From Mermis nigrescens (Eukaryota; Nematoda; Enoplea; Mermithida; Mermithidae): a stretch of DNA of 64,000 nt. The stretch spans positions 12,991,814-13,055,813 of the forward strand of contig JAVLUZ010000142.1 of the NCBI GenBank assembly GCA_036768485.1. The letters run 5' to 3'. Position 1 is the first letter of the stretch, and each line of letters starts with the position of its first letter. The notes below the pieces were generated by a model. That model did not search any database. It was not told the origin of the DNA and saw only the letters and a list, made by a program, of their open reading frames with translations. Shown here piece after piece: positions 1 through 48,958 of the stretch. The position numbers and the translations under genes are program-made.

Positions 1-551
1 AGGCCCGTATCCTGGATTTTGTTTCAGGAGGAAGCGCAAAAAAATCCGGAGAACTCTTAGGACATGGGCAAAAATAATGGCATTTTTGACCATATCTCAG
101 CGAGTTCTATGCAAACGTGAGAAAAAAATTCGAAAAATTTTAATTTCTGACGTGAAAAATCTATCATTCATATATGCAAAAAGTTTGGTTTTTCATTATC
201 AAGTTCATGATCAGTTGCTTAACTTTTGTCTTTGTACCCAATCTTTGCGTTTTACGAAGTAAAACGATACAGATATTTAAATTTATAATTCGACGCGAGG
301 CGACGAAAAATTTGATATTCACCACGCCAAATTCAAATTTGAGTGGCTTAGAAGACAGAAACATACAAAAGCGAAAAATTCGGATAGCGAAAAAAAATTT
401 TAAGTCTAGTATCTCAATAGTAGGCCAAAATTTGTTTCGGCGGTCTTTTAAACTCATTTTAAGAATTTTTCAGCTTCCTCAGGGCAGGCAAAATAACTAA
501 TTGAACTGCCAATAGATAATTCCGAAAAAAGAATTGGCTGCGTATACTAAC
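1..551. other. No recognised feature
   Basis: AT-rich; overlapping short frames without known patterns. The first 30 bases look like the end of a dispersed repeat (cccgtatcctggatttt). Presumably intron of the helicase gene. Confidence 0.5.
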
Positions 552-37026
<36,475 letters not shown>

Positions 37027-37196
37027 CTATACAAAATTTGTATCAGCAAACGTAAAAAATTATTTTTCGAGGTTTAAGTCTATAGTGAAGTTGGACGTCA
37101 ATTAATCTCAACTGTGCAATTAGTTTAAATGCATTGAAGCGTAAATTCAGAATCCGAGTGGGTAAAGGAAGACCTAACAGTCGCACCCATACATGA

Positions 37197-37582
37197 TCTT
37201 GGGGATTTTCACCCCACCCCAATTTTTTCACCTCCGCCTCATGATTCACGACTCTTTTTTGAGGTTCCCAAAGATTATCTGGAAATTTGTCGAAAAGATT
37301 CTTTTTTAAGCGTCTTCAGCTATTTATTTGCTCAAAAGTGCGAAATTTACAGCGCTTCGCGCCATTATACTCATGCTTTGACTATATTTTTTTCAATTTG
37401 TTCCGACTTTTTGATTTTTGCGAAATTTTTTGTTTTTATCCTCTAGAAAGATAGAGCATCATCAGAAACACTGAAAAACGATGTTTTTGACGCGTACCTA
37501 CCATTTTTGGACCCAAAAAGGCACTTTATAATTCTAACCTCCCCCTAACCAGAATTCCCATGGTATGCATGTATGGTCGCAC
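37197..37582 (+). repeat. Hairpin-family repeat copy
   Basis: Palindrome agcgcttcgcgcc at 37351-37363; complete head (gatcttggggattttcaccc) and tail (cccatggtatgcatgtatgg). Confidence 0.65.
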
Positions 37583-38984
37583 CAATAATTTTTTTCGCAA
37601 AAATGAAAATAAAAGAAAACCTCGAAGTTAGTACTGATTAAGTAACCAACCAAGTCAGGCATAGTTTCCTAAGGTCGAAAGTTCAGGGAGGAGTGAAATC
37701 TCCAAATTTGGGACCACTAAATTTGGAGTTCTAACCATTTTGCAGGTAAAATACGAAAAAATTCAAACATCCTATATAACATTTTTTCAATGTGAAAAAA
37801 CGCATTTTTAGTAATTTATGTCAAATTCTGACTAGTTTTGTCACTTTTTTGTAAGTAAAAAATATAGGATTTCATCGAAAATTTTGAATTTTCAGGTCAT
37901 TTTAACTTCATTCCAGACATTTTATGGGTAAACAAAACAAAAATGTAGCTAGCCGGCGCGAAGCGCCGAAGAAATTTTAACATCTTTGCTACTTTCGTTC
38001 CCAAAAATCTTGCAGAAAACGTTTGATAGCTCAAAATCGTCTGACAGTTATTCGAGTCTTGGACCCTGAGGTAAGGGTAATACCATCTCACTCTCACCCC
38101 AACCCAACCCCATAGGTGCACAATGTCAAACAATCAGGAAGGGCTTAAAACCGAAAATCAGTACAAACGGTTCTAAAGCAAAAAAAGATGATACGCTTTA
38201 AAACAATCATTTTTGGACTCCTTTCAGAACTCAGAAAAGACAAAACATTTCTGAGCTAATTTTTTTAATAATTTTTTCAATTTATTTCAAAATTAAAAAT
38301 AGCCCAAAATGCTATTTTTGATTCTCCACTAAACCTCGCGAATCACAAATCAAAAGCGTTAAGTATTTATTTCTACTTCCCAACGTCAGCTTTACCGATG
38401 TTGCAGGAAAGCCTACGTGTGAAGAGACTCCACTCAATAACACAGTGAAGAGATGAGACTTATTTCGGCAAGCTGGACAACCGTAGAGCGCTCTCTAGTA
38501 CCGCTGGATTGGAACTGAAATATCTATCCGAAATTTTTAATATACAGAAACAATTTCACATACTCTTCTTGTACGAACCTCTGTGTAGATGTACAAAGAT
38601 CTCCAGATAAGTCCTTGTGCAACGAGCGAAAAATTTTTCCTATATTAAATGCATACATGCACATAGGGAGGGGTGAGAAGGGGACCCCCTCCCAAGTGAA
38701 GGGCCCAAAACTAAGGTAATGTCGAGCGATTTGAGCCAAAAATAGTGAATTTTTAAGCGATTTTGGCGTAAAATATGTTAAAAAAAAGTCAATTTAACGA
38801 AATAAAAATCCATGATATCACCCACAGGTGGACAATGCCGCGCCACCCGCGCCACCCCGTGGCGCCAAAAGACACTTTGGTACCTTCAGAATCCCGGCTG
38901 GGCGGCGCCAGAAGAAACACTTTTTGATTGGGGGGGGTTGAATTTGTTGACCCAAAAATAAAAAAGTGAGAAAATGATACAACC

Positions 38985-39205
38985 AACCAACTAGCCAACC
39001 AACCAATCAACTAACAGGCAAACCATCCAGCCAACTAGCCAACCAAACAACCAACCAACCGACCAAACAATCAACCAACTAGCCAACAAATCAACCAACT
39101 AACCGGCCAACTAACCAGCCAACTAGCCAACCAAACAACCAACCAACCACCTAACCAAATAAAAAACTAGCCAACTGGCTAAACAAACAACCAACCAACC
39201 AACCT
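38985..39205. repeat. CCAA/ACCA simple-repeat tract
   Basis: Imperfect tandem (CCAA)n with CTAG interruptions, about 220 bases; gives the Gly-Trp-Leu-Val frames on the minus strand. Confidence 0.9.
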
Positions 39206-39814
39206 CAACAAAAGGGACCCCAGTACCTTTAGAACCAAAATCCATTGTCCAGGTAGGTATGATATCACCCCTCCCTAACCCCAAAATCTCATTCCTGGCC
39301 AACCTGACCTTGTGCATCTGTAGGTATACTATTAAATTAGATATAACCATTTTCCGAATGAATTCAAAACCGCTAAGGCGGCTAAGATGTACTCATTGGT
39401 TCTAAATTAAATTCGCAATATAGTCTGGCGCGAGGTGCCGAAATTTTTACTGTTCATACTGTCGTTGTCATATGCTAACAGAATTAGGCAATAGCCATCA
39501 TTGCACTTATGTATTGACGTCAAAGCAACATAGATAAGTTGACTTTGTTTTAAAACAGCATAAAAGAATGTCATGTTGTCATATGGGTTTTCATTCCTGC
39601 AGACAAAGCATCAAATAACTCAGGAGATTAATGCAAAATATGAATGATTTAGACGGTACAAAAATTTACTAAGGGGCATTTAAGCTGCGTGTTTGAAAAT
39701 AAATATATAGTAATAATTATAATATTTGGCGTTAATTTTTCTAGAATTTTTGCTAAAAAAATGTTTTAAAAGCGTTAAAATTATTATACTTTTACCCCAA
39801 AAAGTTATTGAACA

Positions 39815-40260
39815 TTGTGCAAAGCTCGCTACATATTTGCGTGCCAGCATATTTACTTATGTATGATGTATCAAATTGTTAGTCAAAGATTTTGTCTCTC
39901 GATGACCGATTGTTTTATGCTTAACAAAAATAGTATTCGCTGCACAAATCGCTTTAAGTTAGTTGTTCCTCTTGTTCGCTCTAATTTACGAAAATTTGAT
40001 TTTTTTATAAAAACATCTGTTTGGAATCACTTACCTGATTTTGTAGTTTCTTCCCCCAACTTGAAAATATTCAAATCTAGATTAATTGACGCCGACTTAT
40101 CTAAATTTATTAAAGGGCAAGCGTAAATCGTCATTCTTATGACTCGCTTGTCGCCTTTTGCTGTACGTTTTCACCTTATTGACCGTGCGTTTTTATTATT
40201 TTCCTGCATCCTTCGTAATTGTCGCGTTTCAGCAATAAACTAACTCAGTTCAGTTTAGTA
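39815..40260 (+). mobile_element. 3'-end fragment of a second LINE copy
   Basis: Encodes NRFKLVVPLVRSNLRKFDFF, SVWNHLPDFVV and LKIFKSRLIDADLSKF, the terminal patch of CR1/Jockey-like ORF2 proteins, then a stop and an untranslated tail ending aataaactaactcagttcag. Truncated at its 5' side. Confidence 0.65.
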
Positions 40261-40764
40261 TCAAAATCCTTGCAAGAGGCTCAAAATTTTAGTTCCGTAC
40301 AAAAAACATTGTTCAAGGCTCATACTTTACCTATTTAATAATAGCCTAATTTAATAGTTTAAAATTTTATGTCATTATTTTTTAATTTTTCAAATAATGT
40401 TCTTATTTTATAATTTAGTAACCATACTTACGTACACTCTTATATAGAAGCATGACAGTATACATGAAAATTTAAATGAATTAAGTTCATAGATAATGCG
40501 TGCGTATCATGAAATTACCCAAGTTCGTACGTCACCCGCATGAAAGATCTTAGGATCTTAGTGCTCTGTTCATCAATGACTTTAGAAGGATTTAACATGG
40601 GTTAGTTTCTTCACCCTTTCTCCACAAAAGCCTTTTTATCTCCCGCAAAAAAATTTTCACCCGCACAGAATCGTCAAACTTTTAAAAAACCACTCTAAAT
40701 TTGACGTTCCTCATAATTTTGACACCTTTTCCGAACTTTCACCCCAATGATGTTTGATATTCAC

Positions 40765-40812
40765 CTGCAGAAGAAGTGCATCGTCTTCATCGTCTTCCAT
40801 CGTCATATCCAT
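40765..40812 (-). CDS. Candidate 5' coding exon of the helicase gene
   Basis: An ATG followed by an acidic 16-residue stretch (MDMTMEDDEDDALLLQ) and a good donor CAG|gtgaat in phase 0, which fits the phase-0 start of the exon at 37026. There is an in-frame TAA 36 bases upstream of the ATG. If right, the protein would begin here with no exonuclease domain. No similarity supports it; this is an inference from splice signals and phase alone. Confidence 0.35.
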
Positions 40813-41564
40813 TCCAACGTTAAGGACGCCATAATAAGTAAGTGATTAATAGCTGCCTAAAACAGCTAAAGTTAAAAATACAGATTACATCGAAATAGTG
40901 AAATTCGTAATAGTGAAAAAGCCAATGACTTCGTGAGCTTATTAATCAATTTCAGATGAAACAAAAAATTAAATACAACGTATAGTAGACGAACATGTCC
41001 GTGTATAAGGTACGAGTAAATTTGCATGTTGTTGAGAATTTTTTGTAATGATAGCCCCTTAAGTCATAGATCCGCTCAGATGCGGCTGATCCAAGCAATA
41101 ATGTTTACTGTTCATATCCATGACTGAAGCAATAATTCACATTTCGATAGCAAGAAACTTTATATCGGCTAAATGACTTTATATCGTCTCGTCTATAGCC
41201 TGTCCATGAATACTTCCGATAAAATCTTGCCCAATATCTGATCCTTTGGATAGGTAAAGTTAAAATATAGATTAGCCATACATACAGCCTCCTCCCTAGC
41301 CTTATCTAGACTTTATACTGTTGGACGTCGTTTGAAGCTTTTTCATGGTTCAAGAGATGGGTTTTAATCCAAGATGACCAGATGGGTTGCTTTCATGTGT
41401 TCAGAAGCGATTTTACCTTGAAAACAAAAGTTTTGACGTGTTTTGCATTTTTTGAATCACGTCAGCAGCTTGTGGTGGCAAAACATAAATTGGTGTAAAA
41501 GTTAAGTGATTTGGCAAACACGTTGACGTATCTACTCTTTTCGACACAATGGTAGGTTACAGAC

Positions 41565-41948
41565 GTGCACAGCATGGGAATTCTGGAGGTGAAATTTTAA
41601 AGTGCCTTTTTTGAGCTCAAATCAATGGATTGGGTATGCGTGAAGTCTTTAGCGTTTCTTACGATGCTCTATCCTTCTAGAGCACAAAAAAGAAAATTTC
41701 AGGAAATATAAAAAAATTTGATTCAATTGAATAAAAAATATTCAAAAATGAATACATGGCGTGAAGCGCCGAAAATTTGACATTTTTGAGCCAAACAGAT
41801 AGCGAAAGGACGTTTGAAACAGCATCTTTTAAACAAAGTTTTTATATAAAAAAATCGCAAATTCTAGGAGTGAAGAAATTTCCAGGAAGAGGGTAAAACA
41901 TTTTCTGGATAGGGTGAAAGCCTCCAACCTTCCCTCCAGATCATGTAC
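41565..41948 (-). repeat. Hairpin-family repeat copy, reverse
   Basis: Reverse copy, palindrome ggcgtgaagcgcc about 41758-41770, running from gtgcacagcatgggaattct to the head near the candidate exon at 42016. Confidence 0.6.
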
Positions 41949-42015
41949 AAAATTTAGTTTAAATTTGACTTCCAATGAGCTAGCCGGGCCTAAGGGCAAA
42001 AATCGAAAAAATCAC

Positions 42016-42118
42016 AAAAAATCTAAATCGTTCATATGGCATAGGTGATCGCATTGAACACGCTATATCGTCGTTTTCAGAGTTAATGAGTGTAAAATTC
42101 GGCATTCGCTGCGATGAC
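42016..42118 (-). CDS. Candidate second exon, unknown product
   Basis: Acceptor gcattatag, then an open stretch RMPNFTLINSENDDIACSMR and a weak donor TTTTTT|gtgatt. Phase fits the candidate exon at 42387-42344. All three frames of the 40.8 kb acceptor region contain stops, so a direct join to the 40765-40812 exon does not work. Confidence 0.25.
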
Positions 42119-42343
42119 CTATAATGCTGTTTTGTGGTTTGATTTTTCGAGTTCTTGCCATAATAATGAACCTTGCAATAATTAAGTAATAAGTTTGACT
42201 GCATCATATTTATTTTTACTGACTTCGTAAGTAATAAATATGTACTCATTCATTCAATTTTCTGCGTACCAACCAACCTTTAAGTAACCATTTATCGGCA
42301 AAAAAATGTTTAAAATATCTAAGCTGATCCTCCTGGCGCTTAC

Positions 42344-42387
42344 CTTGTCTTTTCTTGTCTTGAGCTCTTAGTGGCTCGAAACTCCAT
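42344..42387 (-). CDS. Candidate start exon, unknown product
   Basis: ATG followed by MEFRATKSSRQEKT and a strong donor ACAAG|gtaagc (phase 2). A second candidate exon at 42118-42016 has acceptor attatag and the complementary phase. The two would encode a basic N-terminus of about 49 residues. They could be an alternative 5' end of the helicase gene or a different minus-strand gene. No family recognised. Confidence 0.3.
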
Positions 42388-43584
42388 ATCGAAATAGTTT
42401 TCAAATGTGTTATTATATTAAGTACTACATTATTCGCGAAAAATCTTCGCAGCACAGCGTCATGGAACCAAATCGCTTAATGTCAGAAAATTTCAAACTT
42501 TTCATAAGGGTAGTTCCTCTCCCCTACCCCAAGGATTACATCAATGCTATTGACCCCACTGGCGTAGCAAGTGGGAAGAAAGGGGAAAATTTTCCCGAGG
42601 AAAAAACTCTGAAATTTCTAAAATGGAGCAATGCGGTTGCATAACGCTGTTCTGTTACGACTTTTCGGGTTAAGCCATAGAAATTCGGCGCTTCACGCCG
42701 TTTCTTCTGCTTTTGGCTATTTTTTTAACTTAATGATAACACTATAAAGCGTTTGTCGCCATGAAAAGATTACCTTTTCAAACACTTCTAGACAATCGAA
42801 ATTAGAAATCATGCAGAAAATTCGAGCGCATTGTACAGATTGCGTTTTTTAAAGCTGCATAGCACGACTACAGTCTACAACAAATTCGCATCTCATGCGT
42901 TTCGAGAATTTCTTCAGTAATTCTGGCATGGAAACAAGCCCGCATTCAGGGAGATAAGGGAGCACGTGCCCCGTCCGAAATGAAATTTGAGAATGTTTCT
43001 CTTTAATTCCCCTTTACTTTTTTGAGCACAAAATCGCAAAAATTTTCGGCGCTCTGCGCCGAATTTCAGTATTATTAATTATTACCTATTTAGTCCAAAA
43101 CGTGCGGTTAAAGCACTCAATTTTTAATCAATCTAAAGTATATTTTGCATTTAATGTCTTCTGTGTTTTGCAGGTTTTATACAGAAAATGAGATCCGTGC
43201 AAGAAGCGAGAATTATAAACACATTTGGCTATGATAAGAAATTTTAGTGATGAAGTTTGACTATTTTTATACTGATTTCGGAATCAAAATTAGGCTGATT
43301 TTACTATGAAAATTTTAACGTTACGATTCAACTTTGAGATGCTTTTTCGTCAAAATTTTCCGGGGCTCTGCTCCAGACCCTGCTGGAGGGCACTTTAGCG
43401 CGCCAACCACAGACTCCCAGCCGTAAAACAGAGGGTATCTATTAGATTCTCACCATATTTTTGGTACCTGGGTGGCAAAATTTACAAAGTATGTAGCTCT
43501 AGTGGTCGTAGAACATGTTTTAATCCATTCTTGATCCCCGCCCTACCGAAGCAAAATCCTGGATACGCGACCAGTGTTTGGTTT

Positions 43585-44139
43585 TTTGTACAAGGTACGT
43601 TTGTACATGTACAAAGATGGTCCCCAAAAGTCTTTGTACATTTTGTACATGCAAATTTTTGTGTAATATAATATAGTACAGTAGCGATTTTAGTGTTATA
43701 AAACAGGGTTTTCGATGTTTGGTAGTGTATTTTAGCTAATTTCTAGGTTTCTGACGCCAAAAATTACTAAAATTTGTCTCAAAACGGCGCGAAGCGCCGA
43801 AAACTTTGATATTTTTCCATTCTAAATGCAAATTCTGCCATTTTAAATATTTATAGGACAAACAATAACTCATTTAGGAGCGAAGCGCCGAGAATTTTTG
43901 AGAATTTTACAGCTTTTTACAGTTTTCTGTCTTCCCAAAAATCTTTGTACATTTTGTACACATAAATTTTTGGGTATTATAATATGGCACAGTAGCAATT
44001 TTGGTGTGGTAAAAACAGAGTTGTTCTACTTTTGGTAGTGTGTTTTAGCTAATTTATGGGTCTCTAAGGGCAAAAATCACTAAAAATCCTTGAAACGGCG
44101 CGAAGCGCTGAAAAATTTGACATCTCCTTTTGGGAGTAC
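43585..44139 (+). repeat. Composite hairpin repeat, left half of a split copy
   Basis: Same order as 16.1-16.5 kb, with gcgcgaagcgcc at about 43788 and 43881 and a third near 44098. It stops after tttgacatctcc, where the 4.8-kb nested block begins; the right half resumes at 48959-49120 with attcaatttctgccattata. Confidence 0.6.
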
Positions 44140-44362
44140 CTTAAGAATATGGTACTTTCCGAATACTAGAAAATAAAGTTCAGAAGAGCGGATTTTTTTG
44201 CTCAGTACTTAGAACATGTTAAAAGAAAGCGCGGGAAAAAATATTCATCCGTCTTTGATCAATATTACAAAAGCTATGGGTTTCGTTAATTAGCCTCTTC
44301 TCGACCTAAGCATTTGAAGATTCAAACAGCTGAATGCAGAATCCCATGTAGATACCCAGTTT

Positions 44363-44466
44363 ACGTCGACCTAAGCATCTATACATCGACCTAAGCATCT
44401 ATACATCGACCTAAGCATCTATACATCGATCTAAGCATCTATACATCGACCTAAGCATCTATACAT
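44363..44466. repeat. Five 20-bp tandem repeats
   Basis: Unit atacatcgacctaagcatct, five copies with one or two changes, directly next to the LINE 3' tail. The core cgacctaagca also occurs at 44294 and near the LINE 5' side at 48497. Confidence 0.9.
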
Positions 44467-44708
44467 ACTAATAATACTAATACTAATACTTTATTCGGAA
44501 AAAAACACAAGGGTAAAACAAAGTCGCAAGGAAAATAAAATAGCATAGAGTAAAATGCAAAATATCCTGGACACACAGGCAAAATAGATTGCGCTCACGT
44601 GTGCCCCATCAAAACATTCCCGAAATCAACCTATTTCAAATTTCTCTTAAATGTCTCATTATTTGGAGAACTTCGAATATATTGTGAAAGATCGTTCCAA
44701 ATTCTAGC

Positions 44709-45361
44709 TTATCTAGTAGCAAAACAATACTTTTTACAATCAAGTCGAAATTTTTCTAAATAGATCTGACTTGCAAATGCATTTCTAGTACGCGAATGAC
44801 CATCAAACTTATAAAAATCTTCAGAAGGTAAGAGATTATTGTGAATAATATTATACGTAACAATTAAATCAAAATAAATTCTACGGAGTTCAAGCCTCTC
44901 TAAATTTAAGGATTTTAACCTTTCATCACAAGAAAGTCCCATATATCCAATTAACCTTTTAGTAAATATGCGCTCTACCCGTTCAACCCTGTTGATATCA
45001 GAAAGCAAATAGGGGCTCCATACAGTTGGAGCATACCTACTAAAGGCCGAATATGATTCTTAAAAGCAAGAACCAACATTTTAAGATCACGTGATTCAAA
45101 ACATTTGAAAATCAAAGCACTCATTTTCAAAGCTTTTGCTGATATATTAGTACAATGACAACTAGATGATAAGTTTGTTGTTAAGGAAACACCTACATCT
45201 CGAATTGAGGAACCTGCGTCAGATAACAAAAAATGGTTTATGTGATATGTAACTGAAAGATTAGAGTACCCTAGATATAACACAGAACATTTAGGGAGAG
45301 ATATGCTTAACTGATTTTCTTCAGACCAGGAAACCAGCTTATCTAAATCTTTTTGCAACAA
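44709..45361 (-). pseudogene. LINE reverse transcriptase thumb and C-terminal tail
   Basis: LQKDLDKLVSWSEENQLSIS, KCSVLYLGYSN, SIRDVGVSLTTNLSSSCHCT, and then in a second frame VERVERIFTKRLIGYMGLSC, LNLERLELRRIYFDLIVTY and HSRTRNAFASQIYLEKF, the conserved C-terminal tail of CR1/Jockey-like elements. Confidence 0.8.
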
Positions 45362-45394
45362 AGTATAATTTTGAGAAAATTAAAGAGCTTCAAA

Positions 45395-46268
45395 TCATCA
45401 GCAAAGAAAAAGACTTCACTATGCTCAACAGCTTGAACAAAATCGTTTTCAAACAACAGAATTAAAGAAGGTCCTAAAACGCTACCTTGAGGTACGCCAC
45501 TAATAACTGGTTTTCGATCAGAAAAAGCGTCACAAATTTTGACCTTTTGTGTACGATTTGATCAAAAAAGAAATTAACCATTTTAATAACATTCCATTTA
45601 TCCCATAATGCTTCAACTTCTCTATCAATTTAGAATAAACGACAGAGTCGAAGGCTTTACTAAAATCGACATAAACAACATCAATAGGAATAGTTGCGTC
45701 AAGTGATTTGACCCACATCTTTGTACACTTCAAAAGCTGAGTTTCACATGACTTTCCCTTTTGAAAACCAAACTGCCGTGAAAAGAAATTAGTTTTCGAC
45801 TTTAAAGAAGCAATTAAAGCTCTGTTTATAATATACTCCATAATTTTACAAGTGACGCAACAAAGGGATATTGCACGATAATTTTCAACTGAAGAATAAT
45901 CACCCTTCTTAAAGATAGGGTACTACAATCGCATCTTTCCAACAAGAAGGTACTTCACCACTTCTATAAGAAACTTCGAAAATAGAACTAAGTGGATCAA
46001 CAAGAAATGGACATAATCTTTTGATAAAATATGAACAAATACCATCAGGCCCAATAGAGAAAGTTTGCTTAAGATTTTGAATGGAATTTAGTACAGATTC
46101 AAAACTAAAATCTACCTTAACATCAAGTATATCTTTGTGACTTAAGTTTGTGGTATTAATAGGGAAACCATTATCAACTGTAAACATAGATGCAAAGAAT
46201 TCATTAAAAACATTCGCTTTTTGCAAGTCTGAGTTAATAATAGAGTTGTCAACAACTATGTCGGGCAT
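45395..46268 (-). pseudogene. LINE reverse transcriptase palm and fingers
   Basis: IGPDGICSYFIKRLCPFL and VPSCWKDAIVVPYL (46.27-45.91 kb), RQFGFQKGKSCETQLLK and VVYVDFSKAFDSVVYSKLIE (first catalytic Asp), then in another frame SGVPQGSVLGPSLILL and FFFADDLKL with the catalytic FADD at 45395-45406. At least three frame breaks. Confidence 0.85.
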
Positions 46269-46884
46269 ATTATTTGACGGATTTTTCTTAGTATTAATGA
46301 AACGATAAAAATGCTTAGGATCGGATCCTTTTTTAACAGTTTACGTTCTTGTGCACAATAATATTCCTTTATAGCTTTCCTTACAAGTCTACTATATTTA
46401 GAGTAAGTATTCCTGAACATAGGATCAAATTTAGATTTTCTCCAGAATTTTAATTTCTTTGACAACAGTCGTCTTATATTTTTGGGATATTTATTAACTC
46501 TGCCAGGTTTGGAAAACGGAACAAAAGAATCTATAAGATATTGCATCACCGATAAAAAACGATTATAAAAATCGTCTACTGTCACACAAGTAGAAAAGAT
46601 CAATGGCCACTGGATGTTGGCAAGAAAAGTAAACATGGATTCATAATCAGCTTTTGCAAAATTTCGTTTCAAAGCTACTTGTCGCCTGACTTCAAACGGT
46701 AGTAAAATTTTGAAAATAACAGAATCATGATCACTTGTAGCAAAAGGAGGTCTTGTTTTGCAATCAATAATCAATGATTTATCAGATGTAAATATTAAAT
46801 CTAGAATATTTTGACCCAAGGTAGGGTGATGTACATGTTGATATAATCCATAACTATTAACGGTTTCGAAAAGATTGAAAGACA
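46256..46884 (-). pseudogene. LINE endonuclease C-terminus and linker
   Basis: Resumes after the inserted element with LYQHVHHPTLGQNILDLIFT and TRPPFATSDHDSVIFKILLP (catalytic SDHD), then a basic linker (KFWRKSKFDPMFRNTYSKYS) and the segment before the polymerase. In-frame continuation into the polymerase is broken near 46260-46320. Confidence 0.8.
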
Positions 46885-46888
46885 TATA

Positions 46889-47976
46889 GTGCTGGCCTCT
46901 AAAAAAACCAGTCGATTTGTAACCTAAAAAAACCACCCCTTTTTTCCATAACCAAAAGGAGATGACTGATGATATTATACTGGCGAACAAGCTATGCCAT
47001 GAGGATTACAATTGACCCCTGGTCGCTTTCCGGATCATTCAGAAACTTGAGATATAAATTTGTCGAAAAGTTCCTAAAAATTGCCATTTTTATGATTTTT
47101 TTAAAGCATTTTTGAGGGTCAGTATTTCTACCCGTATTCATATTTGTTGGAATCTTTTATGTTTTCACGTTAGGCTCCCTTGCAGACTAATGTCAGAAAA
47201 AAATTTAGTTCTTCTATGTCATCCACATAGCTACAGTATACCTTCAAAGCCAAACCTAAAAAAACCAGTTGTAACCTAAAAAAAACCAGCGCCAATTTTT
47301 ACAAAACTTAGCAGGAATGTGCCTCGTAGCACCTTTCATGATGCCTGATATTTATTTTTCACAAAAAATAAGAATCACCCCAAAAACTGCCAAAAAAGTT
47401 CGATTGTAACCTAAAAAAACCACTGTAACCTAAAAAAAGACCAATGCTAAGTATACGTTGCCATAGCAACGAAATTACTTTTCATCAAGTTGCATAATTT
47501 TGCACTGATTTCTTGCAGAGGATGTAGAAGAGACTTACTTAGAGTCTTTTTTATCAATTGAAGACTGTATTTGTGAAATTTATAGAACTTTTAATGAAAT
47601 TCAGAAAAAATTATTGATTTTTATATAAATGTGATAAAATGAACGGAAATATCGTGAAAAATGATTTTTTTTCAAAATTGTGATCATTTAAGGTCAACTA
47701 ACTGTTTCACGCTGCCAACCATGCACTTCGCATAACATTTTGGGGGTGGTTTTTTTTAGTTCCCATGGTTTTTTTTTAGGAAAAAGTGGTTTTTATTCAA
47801 AGTTTCGTATTTCATGCAAGCTTGCTATGAAATATGGCGCTTAAAAATTCTTCCATGTAGCAAGTTATAGGCCTAGGGCAGCTGTCAAAATTAGATGTTT
47901 GTTGACTTCTTCAATGCTATTTGTTCTGAAGTTATAAGCCAAAAACATGAAAATAGTTTTTTTTAGAGGCCAGCAC
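46889..47976. mobile_element. 1,088-bp TIR element inserted in the LINE, target duplication TATA
   Basis: Ends are inverted copies of GTGCTGGCCTCTAAAAAAA (46889-46907 and 47958-47976) with TATA directly outside both (46885-46888, 47977-47980). It interrupts the LINE endonuclease between GDFN and SDHD. The inside has several copies of GTAACCTAAAAAAACCA near 46922, 47270, 47405 and inverted ones near 47745. No transposase ORF, so non-autonomous. TA/TATA targets suggest a Tc1/mariner-like or related mobiliser. Confidence 0.75.
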
Positions 47977-48568
47977 TATACTATTTTCAGATAATACATT
48001 TGTTTTATTCCATTTAATATCCGCTAAATTAAAATCACCTAAAACAATAAGGATTTTATTACAATCAAGCAATATATTTAAAAGATTTAAAAAATCTTGA
48101 TTTTGTTTGTCGTGTAGAGAATAATTAGGTCTATAGCACAAAATGAACCTATTTGTAATAGAATCAATAAAAAGATCGCAGGCAATAATTTCAGCAGTAC
48201 AGTTAATTGAGAAAGTATTAACTAATCTCAGAGACAATTTTTTTTGAGATAATACAGACCCCTTCACCTACTCTTTTTTCACGATTGCTTCTAAAAACTG
48301 AATAACCAAAATTTGCAACTAACAAAGAATCACTAAAAGTATCAGTCAGCCATGTTTCAGTAATAAAAATCAAATCATAAGTATGAGAACTCAAAAGCAA
48401 ATGCAAACCAGCAATTTTGTTACATACACTGCGCGAATTAAACAAAATAGAACACAATTTATTTACACAGTTAGAATTTGGCGACCTGAGCAGGAGCGAC
48501 TTCGACCTAAGCAGCTTAAAACACTTTTTCAGATATGCTAAGCCTAAGCCTAAGTAAAATAGAAGCAA
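47977..48568 (-). pseudogene. LINE endonuclease, N-terminal half
   Basis: SILFNSRSVCNKIAGLHLLL, YDLIFITETWL (catalytic Glu) and RSNREKRVGEGVCI in one frame, then FILCYRPNYS and ILIVLGDFNLADIKWN (GDFN) in the next; the frame changes near 48250. It ends where the TIR element is inserted. Confidence 0.8.
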
Positions 48569-48958
48569 AAACTCAGATTTTCCTATATCTTATCAAGTAA
48601 AACGGAAAAAACATGCAAAAAATATGAAAATTTTTTTGAAGTTTTTTTTTAATTTCAAAAAGCTTTCCGCGCCTTTTTTTCTTTTTTCCTTCATTGCTAT
48701 GCTTTCTTCCATAATTTTAGCCCATATTATTTATTTCTGACAAATGTGTTACTCCTTGGATCGAGCCGCTTTTTCGTCCCACCCAACACTCAAATCGATA
48801 GTTGCCTGCAACTTTGCAAGTATAGCTCAGATTGACACCAAATTTTTTTCCGCGCTTCAATTTATCATGTTCTACCAGTTAAGCAAAAAATTTTTTGGCA
48901 TTCCATATCCGTTTTGCTCCTTTTCTAAAAGTACCATATTCTTAAGTTTAGCCTTCCT

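Larger units (their letters stand above)
44470..48570 (-). mobile_element. Non-LTR retrotransposon (CR1/Jockey-like LINE), decayed
   Basis: Single ORF2-type coding order on the minus strand: apurinic endonuclease, reverse transcriptase, C-terminal tail, then aataaa and a short TATTAG-type repeat tail at 44466-44500. Broken by frame changes at about 45361, 45530, 45880 and 46260 and by a 1,088-bp insertion. Closest in wording to CR1/Daphne/Jockey groups; clade not certain. No 5' ORF1 seen. Confidence 0.85.
44140..48958. mobile_element. Inverted-repeat element carrying a LINE (nested insertion)
   Basis: CTTAAGAATATGGTACTTT near the left end (about 44152-44170) is present inverted near the right end (about 48930-48948), and the homology goes on inwards for about 110 bases with gaps (shared AGAACATG and AAGCGCGG blocks). 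Outside both ends lie the two halves of a hairpin-family repeat that are contiguous in the copy at 16.1-16.5 kb, so the whole block is an insertion. Its own DNA is about 0.7 kb; the LINE fills the rest. Confidence 0.6.

Noticed and set aside
38789..39350. Trp/Leu/Gly/Val-rich membrane proteins on the minus strand
   Set aside because: Translation of the CCAA simple repeat.
40765..40845. Exon 40.8 kb joined to the candidate exons at 42.0-42.4 kb
   Set aside because: All three frames after the tttag acceptor at 40846 meet a stop before or inside the acidic stretch, so the join cannot be made as read.
44363..44466. CRISPR-like repeat array
   Set aside because: Units are head-to-tail 20-mers with no spacers, in a eukaryotic transposon context.
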